From Prosapia bicincta (lineage: Eukaryota > Arthropoda > Insecta > Hemiptera > Cercopidae): a stretch of 64,000 nucleotides of DNA. The stretch is taken from contig JBAIZL010000001.1 in the NCBI GenBank assembly GCA_036971475.1, positions 103,131,850 to 103,195,849 of the forward strand, given 5' to 3'. Within the stretch, counting starts at the first letter, position 1. Each line of letters begins with the position of its first letter. Positions 10,645 through 18,204 of the stretch are shown here, piece after piece. The notes beneath the pieces are model-generated. The model saw only the letters and a list, made by a program, of their open reading frames with translations. It was not told where the DNA came from and made no database searches. The translations under genes and the position numbers were made by a program.

Positions 10645-11872
10645 CTACGACACTCTCTTTACACTCCCTGTGAGAGGCGTATAAGTTACTATCGTATCGT
10701 GTAAAATCAAACAGTAAGCAGCCGTTTTGTCAGGAATATTTTCTGCTGTCTCAAATTCTAACCTGATATCAACTGTTGAGCTCTTCACAGATTCGTTCTG
10801 TTTCGAACAATCAATAACCACTATTGGTGAATATTCCACATACGATTTCGGAGAAAACAGAGGCACGTTCTTACGCCCGTAATACGATGATTGAAACTTA
10901 GCGTACATCTCGTACAGCATTGAATAACGTTTTTTTCGAAAAATCGGCGCTAACGTTGTCGTACGGGAAAAACTGCGAGTTTAGGAACAGTTTTACGTTT
11001 TTAAGATTGCAATGATCGAAATGAGTTGAATATCTTGTAATGACGTGCTTTCTGTTAGTCTGAAATGCAGAAATTACAAATCTTGGTTTCTCCATTTGGT
11101 TCGACGTTTTTATCGTCCATGAATGTCTCTGAGTTTGCGGCAGTACGGGGTATTCGTGCAACTCCCAACTCCGAAATGGTACCACGATCTCGTGGTCATC
11201 GTTTAGCTCTCTCAAAAGCCTGACCTTGTGTTCATCAGACAATCTCACGTGCGGCACCCGCCATACTATCTTTTCCAAAACGCATTTCCAATCCAATGTG
11301 GCATCGGTTGCACCGGTAGCTCCTACTATGCAATCGTTGTCTGAAGAAGATCTTATTAGAACCAACTCTTGACGGACGTTCATTATTATTCTACGGTAAT
11401 CCTCTGCAAACCCCAACAACAATTGAAGCGGAATACAAAAGTCAAAATTCCCTGTTGAGTTTGGCTTTTCATTAATATCGGTAGGATACAACCAACCGGA
11501 CATTCTTATAATGTTGCGATCTGGAGCCGAAAGAGATACTAGGCCTTTTAGAGTGCTGGTTATTCCCACGCGTTTCACGGAATCAACCGTAACACCGGAA
11601 ATTTCATATCTAATCTCCTCGAACAGATACGACATCGCGTTATTCACAAACGGGACTTCCGTTCCCAAAGTCCCATCTTTTTTCGTCACCTTTCCTTCAA
11701 TGTACATCTAGCTCTCCGACGGCAGAGTGTACGCGTCTTGCGATTGAATAGGAATACGGATTTCGTCGTTATTTCCTAATCTGGATGAAGCGTAAGGGTT
11801 GTGGCTGTGATACTCCTTCTCCCAAATCGTTTCGTCGAACACCGGACCGTGGCCTATGTCTAATATATCCAT
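10645..11872 (-). pseudogene. Polinton major capsid protein (double jelly-roll), broken
   Basis: The coding frame starts at the ATG at 11872, not at the later ATG at 11707. Its first ~54 codons include NNDEIRIPIQSQDAYTLP. A TAG at 11708-11710 interrupts, and the same frame then continues for 269 codons with MSYLFEEIRYEISGV, CIPLQLLLGFAEDYR, PFRSWELHEYP, and KNVKLFLNSQFFPYD. At a run of seven A (plus-strand T at 10930-10936) the frame is lost, and a second frame carries the C-terminus (MLYEMYAKFQSSYY, VIDCSKQNES, AYCLILHD) to 10645. Total length is about 408 codons. These motifs match the capsid proteins of insect Polintons. It follows the penton-like gene, as expected for a capsid block. One stop and one frameshift make it inactive unless there is recoding. 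Confidence 0.85.
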
Positions 11873-12002
11873 CGTTAAGAACTGTGAAACCTATTCTTTC
11901 TAGAAACGTCTTGTTCTCACTTGTTATCCTTTCTATCTGTTCACAAGAACTGAATTTCGTTCCACCAAGAGTATCGTTAATAAAGTCTAAGGCCATACTC
12001 AT
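11769..12002 (-). CDS. Small ORF overlapping penton and MCP genes, unknown
   Basis: ATG at 12002 overlaps the penton stop by four bases (ATGA), a compact viral junction. It encodes 77 codons. The first ~50 (MALDFINDTLGG, IERITSENKTFLERIGF) look protein-like and the rest is basic. The last 104 bp run in another frame across the start of the MCP gene. The upstream part of the MCP frame is closed by a TAG, so this ORF is not an MCP extension. The real product may be shorter. No domain recognised. Confidence 0.5.
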   Translation of the reverse strand: MSMALDFINDTLGGTKFSSCEQIERITSENKTFLERIGFTVLNDGYIRHRPRSGVRRNDLGEGVSQPQPLRFIQIRK

Positions 12003-12712
12003 ACGCGTTTTATATGCAACCTGATGCTTATAGTTTCTCCTCTAAAATCAACTGGATCCCCGTCTTGATCAAGCACTCTCACTACGACTTCTGAAATCAA
12101 ACTGAATTTTATGGGCAAGTAAACCAGATTTTGTGGTACTTCTATTATTTTATATCCCGGCGGAACCGATGGAAAAAACGAATGTATAATATGTTCCCTC
12201 TTTCCGTTTTTGTAAGAACCGTCTATGATGTTACAGGAAATTTCGATGTTGTTTACCTTTATAATATTGACCTCTTCATCGCCTAAATGAGGTTTGTTTT
12301 CTTCGTTCGGTGCGAGGTTTCTTTTAAACCTCAACAGCGATCCTATAGAATGTGGTTGATCGAAATGTATGTTGAATTTAGTAACTATTTCGCATCGAAG
12401 GAGGCTGTTATTTGCCGTAAGCGAAAAGTTGCTGTAACCTATGGACCTCTGTAACACTCTGTTCACTTCGTCAATTTCGTGAGACCCTGTAGGAAATTCT
12501 ATCTCGTATATTTTATTGTTTTTTACGTCACCCGCTTTGCTGTAGTGTAATTTGTTGTTAATGTCTTTGGTGACGTTTGGTATGGAATTGTATGTAGTGA
12601 ATTCTAATAGAGCCGCTTCCCACTGGCTTTCTTCGTGCAGCCTTAAAGGTGGAAACAGCACGCTCCTCAGTATAGACTCGTCCCCAGTAAGGGATACCGT
12701 GTACGAAGACAT
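11999..12712 (-). CDS. Penton-like minor capsid protein (single jelly-roll)
   Basis: 237 codons from ATG 12712, one base after the protease reading stops at 12714. The protein is beta-rich with a strongly recognisable C-terminus: GYKIIEVPQNLVYLPI, ISEVVVRVLDQDG, then DFRGETISIRLHIKR, which in insect Polintons marks the minor capsid (penton) protein. N-terminal phrases SILRSVLFPPLRL and WEAALLEFTTYNSIPNV also fit. The ORF is intact. Its position between the protease and the major capsid gene supports the capsid-vertex role, inferred from the family. Confidence 0.8.
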   Translation of the reverse strand: MSSYTVSLTGDESILRSVLFPPLRLHEESQWEAALLEFTTYNSIPNVTKDINNKLHYSKAGDVKNNKIYEIEFPTGSHEIDEVNRVLQRSIGYSNFSLTANNSLLRCEIVTKFNIHFDQPHSIGSLLRFKRNLAPNEENKPHLGDEEVNIIKVNNIEISCNIIDGSYKNGKREHIIHSFFPSVPPGYKIIEVPQNLVYLPIKFSLISEVVVRVLDQDGDPVDFRGETISIRLHIKRV

Positions 12713-12713
12713 C

Positions 12714-13071
12714 TTAAATGATACTGACTTTATTTGCCAGGAATTCTAAACATAAATGACCGCAAATTAACGAGTCTTCCGGTTGTCTTCTTTCATAATT
12801 GTATAGAATTTTTTTTGGCCGATCGTAAATACTGATTCAATTCCGATGGTGGTGGCAAGTTGCCGAAACTATCGAAGTAAAACACTGTGCTTCCTAATTT
12901 TTTGTAACAGACCCAATGCGTTCCCGACCCGACGGTGCTGTCCAAGTTCACTATAGCTGATTCGTTTACACGAGGTTTTGACGGAAGATTGTCTCTCATA
13001 AAGACGCCTCTGAAATTCGGTATAGAAAGGCAGTATGCGTAACGTTCGAGCTCTTCCTTCGTCAATGCCTT
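12714..13071 (-). pseudogene. Adenain-type (C5) cysteine protease, frameshifted
   Basis: Maturation protease of the adenovirus/Polinton type. The first frame has IPNFRGVFMRDNLP, then the catalytic His region GSGTHWVCY and the acidic-residue region FYFDSFG. It ends just after a run of eight A (plus-strand T at 12809-12816). The next frame continues with the Gln and catalytic Cys region (ERRQPEDS, then CGHLCLEFL) and stops at 12714. No ATG opens the first frame. Codon 13069-13071 is AAG where the protein seems to begin, so the start may be lost, or initiation could be at the TTG at 13065. All catalytic positions are visible across the two frames. Confidence 0.85.
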
Positions 13072-13100
13072 GTTCGGTAATACGAGTTTTCTACTACTGT

Positions 13101-13691
13101 TTAATACACATTTCTGTACGGTCGCAGGTACAACCCCCTCCCGTTTTTTGAACCATTGTTCCTAGGTCTTCTCCTGTACTTACTGTCTGTCCTCTTTCGA
13201 CCCACTCTTCTGACAGGCACCCTTTTACGTCTTTTTCTTATTCTCCTTTTCATCCGTCCACCTCCGATTGCACTTTTTGCCTTCATCGCTCCGGCCACCA
13301 CTAAAGCAGCCGCTCTTTCACCAATACTAGCGTCACTAGACTTAGCCCTTTGCCAAGCTTTTTCTGCTAAAACCCTGCCTGCTACAGAACGTGATGCTGA
13401 ATCAGAATATCGGGAATAAACTATGTCGTGGACCTTACATGCTTCGTCTAACTTATTTATACCCCGATCTTCTCGTGCCAAACGTTTTTTCAACTTTGTA
13501 CCTGGTCCGCAATATCTATACCCACCCGGTATGTGTAATTCCACCGGTAAAGCATCGATAGCTTTGTTGACTACGGCACTAACTGGAATAATACCGACTG
13601 CTTTCTTCGCAAGTCTTACAAGTGATGATGATAAACCACTTCCTTCTCTTACAAACTTCTTTCCGTTACTAAATGTTTTACCGTTTAACAT
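13101..13691 (-). CDS. PLA2-like capsid protein with arginine-rich core-like tail
   Basis: 196 codons from ATG 13691. Residues about 57-95 carry a secreted/parvovirus-type phospholipase A2 core: YCGPGT as the calcium loop and LDEACKVHDIVY with the catalytic His-Asp pair. An alanine-rich helical stretch follows (about 105-140, ending MKAKSAIGGG), then a very basic tail (MKRRIRKRRKRVPVRR and more Arg) resembling DNA-condensing core or protamine-like proteins of adenovirus-related capsids. The N-terminus has a short hydrophobic segment (VGIIPVSAVV). PLA2 domains in virions typically help breach the endosome; that role is inferred here. The ORF is intact, so the enzyme core may still be encoded. 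Confidence 0.8.
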   Translation of the reverse strand: MLNGKTFSNGKKFVREGSGLSSSLVRLAKKAVGIIPVSAVVNKAIDALPVELHIPGGYRYCGPGTKLKKRLAREDRGINKLDEACKVHDIVYSRYSDSASRSVAGRVLAEKAWQRAKSSDASIGERAAALVVAGAMKAKSAIGGGRMKRRIRKRRKRVPVRRVGRKRTDSKYRRRPRNNGSKNGRGLYLRPYRNVY

Positions 13692-14043
13692 ATTAAATAT
13701 ATATGTATCTATTATTTATCTACACGGTTACTTCATATAGAATGTCCATTTGTTGTAGAAACTTGTTACTTTATAATAACGAACCACTTCATACCAAGTT
13801 TTTTTTTAAAATAAAGAAATACCTCTATCACATCCAAATGCTTGCAATAATTATTTCTTGTTTTATTTTGTTTATTATTTTTTTATATATTTTTTTTGTA
13901 GCATATATTTAATAATTGTTATTTTTTTACAACAATAATTACTAACACATGTATCACATTAACTTTTTATTGAACAAAAAAATAATATTTACATTGTATT
14001 GCACTTAACTAAATAGTAAATGGAAGTAACAGCTCTTCTCCGG
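13692..14043. other. AT-rich spacer between the 79-aa gene and the PLA2/core gene
   Basis: A very T/A-rich stretch (13800-14000) with AATAAA-like and TTTTTTATAT runs. No coding potential. It probably holds the 3' end of the 79-aa gene's transcript and the upstream region of the PLA2 gene. Confidence 0.5.
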
Positions 14044-14283
14044 TCAATTCCCCTCCTCCGCAATACCGTCAACGGCTGGTTTTTCCGCTTCTGGAGGATA
14101 AGATATTGGTGACGTTCCACGAGCGTCGGTAGTATCCTTTCCATAGTTCGAGGCGCCGACTGTAACTCTCATGCTGAATCCTTGATCCAATAGCTTATTC
14201 ATCTCGGTTGAGAAAACGTTAACAGCATCTTTTTGTTCGATGCGTAGCGGATAATACTCTATATATCTAGCAGTCAAAGCCAT
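14044..14283 (-). CDS. 79-aa orphan Polinton protein
   Basis: Starts at ATG 14283 and stops at 14044. Sequence features: YIEYYPLRIEQKD near the start, a possible short helix (VFSTEMNKLLDQGF), MRVTVGASNYGKD, and an acidic, proline-containing tail. No domain recognised. It sits between the BIR gene and the PLA2/core gene, inside the structural block, so a small virion component is possible. A TATATAGAG-type TATA lies about 70 bp upstream. Confidence 0.55.
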   Translation of the reverse strand: MALTARYIEYYPLRIEQKDAVNVFSTEMNKLLDQGFSMRVTVGASNYGKDTTDARGTSPISYPPEAEKPAVDGIAEEGN

Positions 14284-14402
14284 CTTGTAAGTTTATGACG
14301 GATGTTTCCTCTTCAAGAAGTAAATTTGAAATATGTATTATTTTTAGTTTCGCTCTCTATATAACAATATATTACATTAGCCTTGTACAATAAAGGCGTT
14401 GC

Positions 14403-14747
14403 TTATCCCTGTTTCCTCTTCTTTGCGGGGTGTATTGGTATTGGGTATGAGTAAACCGTCATCCTACGCACAGCATGACATCATGCTCCAAAATCATCAC
14501 CCTTTACTAATTTTAAATAACCGCACCTCGGAAACCATCCACCATGTTCGATCCATGGAAATTCATGTGCTTCCCAATCCTTTAAACCACCACCACAGTA
14601 AAAACATATAACGCCATCAGGTGGAGAGTGAAAGAAAAAACTGGCTTCTGCAAATTGCCGAGCATAAGGGCGGGAGTATACAAATCTGGTGTTGTTGAAC
14701 GATTCCAGCCTGCTTCCAGGTATACTGTATCTCGGGTATGCAACCAT
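14403..14747 (-). CDS. BIR-domain (IAP-like) protein
   Basis: From ATG 14747 the frame encodes one BIR domain: RLESFNNTRF, FAEASFFFHSPPDGVICFYC, GGGLKDWEAHEFPW, EHGGWFPRC, YLKLVKG. The zinc ligands Cys-x2-Cys, His and Cys are all present. It stops after 88 codons at 14481. In the same frame, 24 further codons follow, ending in the basic PAKKRKQG before a TAA at 14403, so the TGA may be a late nonsense mutation or the real end. No RING follows; a RING-only gene lies about 10 kb away at 24984-25244. IAP-type BIR proteins bind caspases or their partners to block cell death. That role here is inferred. Confidence 0.85.
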
Positions 14748-14792
14748 ATCTCCTATATTATAAACTGAAATATTTTCTTGAATATATACTAT

Positions 14793-15467
14793 CTATTTGC
14801 AGACTAGGTGCAACTCTCCACTTCCTTCGTGCGTGTTTACTCTGCATCTTGTGTTATCGTATCTATTTATATTATCCGTTGTATCCCCTTCACTGCTCAT
14901 TTTTCGATTTTCTCCTTCAGAAAAGTCGTTCTTATATGTTTCCTCAGGTTCTGCTATAGCTTTCGGTTGTCTGGCTGAATCCTGCTTCTGTCTCTTGTTT
15001 GCGACTGGTTCCTCTTTTGGAATAAACTTCAACTTTGTACCACCAAAGATGTACTTCCAGTTTAAATAGGTACGTCCATCTACACCCGGTAAAGCTACTC
15101 TTCTCCCGTCTCCAGTATGCATGTAATGGAAGAGTGAAGACGCGAACCTTTCTAGAGTGTCTATGTTTACGGCATCCAACTGTTCTATAGGGTTACCAAC
15201 TCCGCTCAAACGTTTGTTGTAGAACTCGAAACCATCTTTCGATAATAACGGTGTCACAGACCTGACGTATTCCAATGTAGCAGCATCGTTTGATGACACA
15301 GGCCTACCAACATTTTCGATAATGTTGTTTTGCATATCGTAATTTCCGTTTCTAGTGAGTTTAAATCCTACGCCTGAAGGTCCTTTGGGACCCCGTTCAC
15401 CTGGCTGAGCTCTAACAGCGACTTTACTCTTGGAGATTTGATGACGACCAAACTTGTCCACGCTCAT
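14793..15467 (-). CDS. Fibre/spike-like protein with collagen-like motif
   Basis: 224 codons from ATG 15467, 14 bp after the stop of the DUF8207-type gene. Residues about 22-33 have short collagen-like Gly-X-Y steps (GERGPKGPSG). A phage-tail-fibre-like phrase follows (NGNYDMQNNIIENVGRP, then DAATLEYV), repeated more loosely at about 85-105 (RLSGVGNPIEQLDAVNIDTL). Such repeats form trimeric fibres in other viruses, so an attachment fibre is inferred. The C-terminal third is charged and low in complexity. The ORF is intact. The BIR gene begins 45 bp downstream. Confidence 0.65.
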   Translation of the reverse strand: MSVDKFGRHQISKSKVAVRAQPGERGPKGPSGVGFKLTRNGNYDMQNNIIENVGRPVSSNDAATLEYVRSVTPLLSKDGFEFYNKRLSGVGNPIEQLDAVNIDTLERFASSLFHYMHTGDGRRVALPGVDGRTYLNWKYIFGGTKLKFIPKEEPVANKRQKQDSARQPKAIAEPEETYKNDFSEGENRKMSSEGDTTDNINRYDNTRCRVNTHEGSGELHLVCK

Positions 15468-15481
15468 CTTTATAAATGAAG

Positions 15482-16397
15482 TTAAGCAATAACGTTTCTT
15501 CGTTTTAATTCTTCTGTCAACGACACTACCTCGTTCTCTAGCCCCGTGTGTCCTGCAGACATAGAGTCATATAACAAACGCAGACGATTCACTAACTCGT
15601 TTGCATTATTGTAATAAACAACGTTGGTATGCTGAGTGTCTTTTAAATTCGCACCAGATCCTGATTTGCTCTTGTCTTCTCTCGGAGGAAATAGATGTGC
15701 TATAATTCTTTTATATTTCTTTGACCTGTTCCTGTACACAGGTGCGTTAGAACTGTATCCCTTTCTATGAACGTTGGTCAGTTGGCAAATGCGTTTAAAA
15801 TTTTCGAGATCTCTTTTTGTATATTTCTCTGGAATATAATTGAAGATTAGCTCGAACAGACCGCGCGTACCTCGAAAAGTTTTATTCTTTACCAGTATGT
15901 TATCTTTGTTGGTGATCTCCAATTTCGCGTCACCTATATCCAATGTCCCGTCTTTAGCCAACCGAGCGCCGAACGTATGGTACTGTTTCTTCCTGCTTGT
16001 ATCAGACCTTGAATCTAACATCTTTAATAAATACTTTTTACCCATAGGACCTTTACTCGACATATTGTCGTCTTATACTCGACAATATACTGACGTCTTT
16101 AGTTGACTCGTGAACAGACGTTCTTCCATCATCTTCATCCGTTACATAGTCTGCTGATGTGTCCGTCAACTCAGCGCCCGACTCCTGTTTAAAGGGTATT
16201 GTGTCTTGCGCGTCACCATCAATCCATGCGTTTTCACCGAGTTTTTCAGATATCTTCTTTAACGGTTCTACTATCGGTTTGAAAGTGGTCTCCAAGTATT
16301 TATCCCTTTCGCTTATGCCTAATTTCGAGGCTTCATTTTTTTTCTGATGGTATCGCTCAACACTTATTTCGTTTACCAACTTCCTTTGTCTCTCCAT
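15482..16397 (-). pseudogene. DUF8207-type Polinton protein, copy 1, frameshifted
   Basis: Two overlapping frames: 16397-16053 (114 codons, ATG; coiled, charged N-terminus with FKPIVEPLKKISEKLG) and 16063-15482 (193 codons) carrying the conserved domain (YHTFGARLAKDG, GTRGLFELIFNYIPEKY, NVHRKGY, then IIAHLFPP). Together about 305 codons, matching the length of copy 2 at 20351-21321. The break lies where a perfect 9-bp inverted repeat (16062-16070/16080-16088) sits. The domain matches my memory of DUF8207, common in insect mobile-element proteins; a virion role is only inferred from its place between the ATPase and fibre genes. The second frame starts with an ATG, so separate translation is possible. 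Confidence 0.7.
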
Positions 16398-16444
16398 GTA
16401 TTTACTTATCGCTTGTTATCCAGTTGAATAGCTGTATCGTAATG

Positions 16445-17126
16445 TTAACATTGTAAATTGCTCTGCGAGTTTATTACAACGTATCTGTCAAATCCCAGTC
16501 TGTATCGACCTTCATCGATGTTACGCTCCTTATCGACGACTAGGAATCCGAAATGATCGTTCCACGCTGTAGAACATATCTGTTTAAATCTGTTGTATTC
16601 CATATCAGCACCTACGTGATCGTTGTATACGTGTCTCGTGTTAGTCTCATCCTGCTTGAACATGATAATGAGATTGGCGTTATCTCGTAATAGCTGCTTA
16701 GGGATTTTGCTATAGGTTTGCCCTATGTAAATACAATCTATCATGGTATGTCGCCCCATGGCAAAGTACGTGGTTATGTGATGATGTCTTTCCGAGCTAA
16801 CGTCATCGAATAAAAATACAGAATACGGTCGAGCTCTACTTGGTCCAATGATTTCTTCGTTTACATCAAAATTGAACCAATTGACGCCTGGCACCTCGGA
16901 TATAACCTTTTCCAAAAGTAGATACTTTGGTTGGTTGAGCGACTTGGAAAATATGTATACATTATTATACGTTTGTTTTCCCGCAGTTTGATGGCCCCGA
17001 GACTATGCATCTTACAGTGTCAGGAAGTAATGCACCGTGTTTCCCTTCACTGTGGGTGGTTTTATCAGCAGTCAGAAGATCTATATTTTTAACAACAAAT
17101 TTATCCTTTTGCTCCAATATTTCCAT
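16445..17126 (-). pseudogene. FtsK/HerA-type (A32-like) DNA packaging ATPase, frameshifted
   Basis: The frame opens at ATG 17126 and carries the Walker A motif GPSNCGKT (about 16990-17013), then hits stops just after it. One base out of frame the protein resumes and runs to 16445, with Walker B (VFLFDDV), a sensor-like YIGQTYSKIPKQL, NANLIIMFKQD and a GFLVVDKERN tail. Total about 227 codons, typical for Polinton packaging ATPases. It drives genome entry into the capsid. It lies between the integrase and the DUF8207-type gene, with 43- and 47-bp gaps. The single frameshift near 16980 inactivates it. Confidence 0.88.
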
Positions 17127-17169
17127 TTCTTGCCTGCTTACAGACTCATATTATACTGTACATCCGTTA

Positions 17170-18102
17170 TTAGATTAAATCTTTTTTATTTATCCACGTA
17201 TCCTGGCTGCGGTCGAAACCTAACCAACGCACAAGAACTTTGTCGCCCTTTCTGCGGAGTATTTTCTCAACTAAATATACGTTTCCAACTGTAGACGGTG
17301 ATAGCTCGTGCCCGTAGAAACCACCTTGTATGATATCCCCTTTGTGATCTTTCAAAAGATAAGTCTCAGGAAACGTCGGTTGTATCCTGTAAACTGTAAA
17401 CACTTCATTCGAAAAATTAGGAAGGTATCCTTTGGTAAAAACGCGCTTGTGTTTGCTAATACGCACTTGATCACCGAGGAAAAACCTTTTCGGCATTCGT
17501 TTTTCCGTATGCGGTTTTGTTTGCAGGACTATACGATCAAACACCTTTCGTTCGTTCTTTTTATTAACGTCTGCAGGTTTCACGCCGATAGTCCTGTGTA
17601 CCGTATTATTGTATTCGTTTATCAAAACAGGTAATACGTCATGCCAGACGTATGATCCTCTTTTTGAGAAAACCTTGTACATCTTACTCTTTAGCGTTCT
17701 ATTGAAACGTTCTATTATTGCAGCTTTAATTTCGCTCCTGCTAGAGTAATGGTTGATACGATATTTCTTCATTAATTGTTTGAATGGATTATTGAAAAAT
17801 TCTTTACCGTCATCCGTCTGGAGTTTCCTAATCCACTCTTGAAGCAATAGCCCCTCTACAGCATTAGCAACGTTTTCCGAAGACTTGTTTTTTAATGGAA
17901 TAGCGTGCGCAATTTTAGTAAAACAATCTATAAGTGTAAGTATGTAATTAAAACCTTTATTATCCTTAGTGTATGGTCTCATCTCTACAAGATCAGCTTG
18001 GAAAAATTTATCGTCTATTCCTTTTAAGATAGTATTTTGTCTAGGAAATTTTCTTCTTGCTGGTGCGTGTAATTCACGTACAATCGTTTCCCTTAACTCC
18101 AT
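17170..18102 (-). CDS. Polinton integrase (rve) with C-terminal chromodomain
   Basis: 310 codons, ATG 18102. The N-terminal HAPARRKFPR lead is usual for Polinton integrases. Catalytic triad: Asp in QADLVEM, Asp in LQTDDGKEFF, Glu in KAAIIERFNRTLK. A linker with FLGDQVRISKHK (SH3-like) follows. The last ~40 residues form a chromodomain (YLVEKILRRKG, VLVRWLGF, DTWINKKDLI). It inserts the element DNA and makes the 6-bp target duplication. The ORF is intact although the neighbouring polymerase and ATPase are broken. The N-terminal zinc-binding segment seen in some relatives is not evident. Confidence 0.93.
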   Translation of the reverse strand: MELRETIVRELHAPARRKFPRQNTILKGIDDKFFQADLVEMRPYTKDNKGFNYILTLIDCFTKIAHAIPLKNKSSENVANAVEGLLLQEWIRKLQTDDGKEFFNNPFKQLMKKYRINHYSSRSEIKAAIIERFNRTLKSKMYKVFSKRGSYVWHDVLPVLINEYNNTVHRTIGVKPADVNKKNERKVFDRIVLQTKPHTEKRMPKRFFLGDQVRISKHKRVFTKGYLPNFSNEVFTVYRIQPTFPETYLLKDHKGDIIQGGFYGHELSPSTVGNVYLVEKILRRKGDKVLVRWLGFDRSQDTWINKKDLI

Positions 18103-18204
18103 CGTTACCGTTAGTGACTGTAGGAAACAAATAATAGAATTTAGATTATTTTATATATAACTGTTGTTACGTTAACATTCGGATATATCTCGCAAGGAAT
18201 AGTG

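Noticed and set aside
10928..12816. Canonical -1 programmed frameshifting in MCP and protease
   Set aside because: The frame change needed is +1 in sense, and the codon register does not match an X XXY YYZ site.
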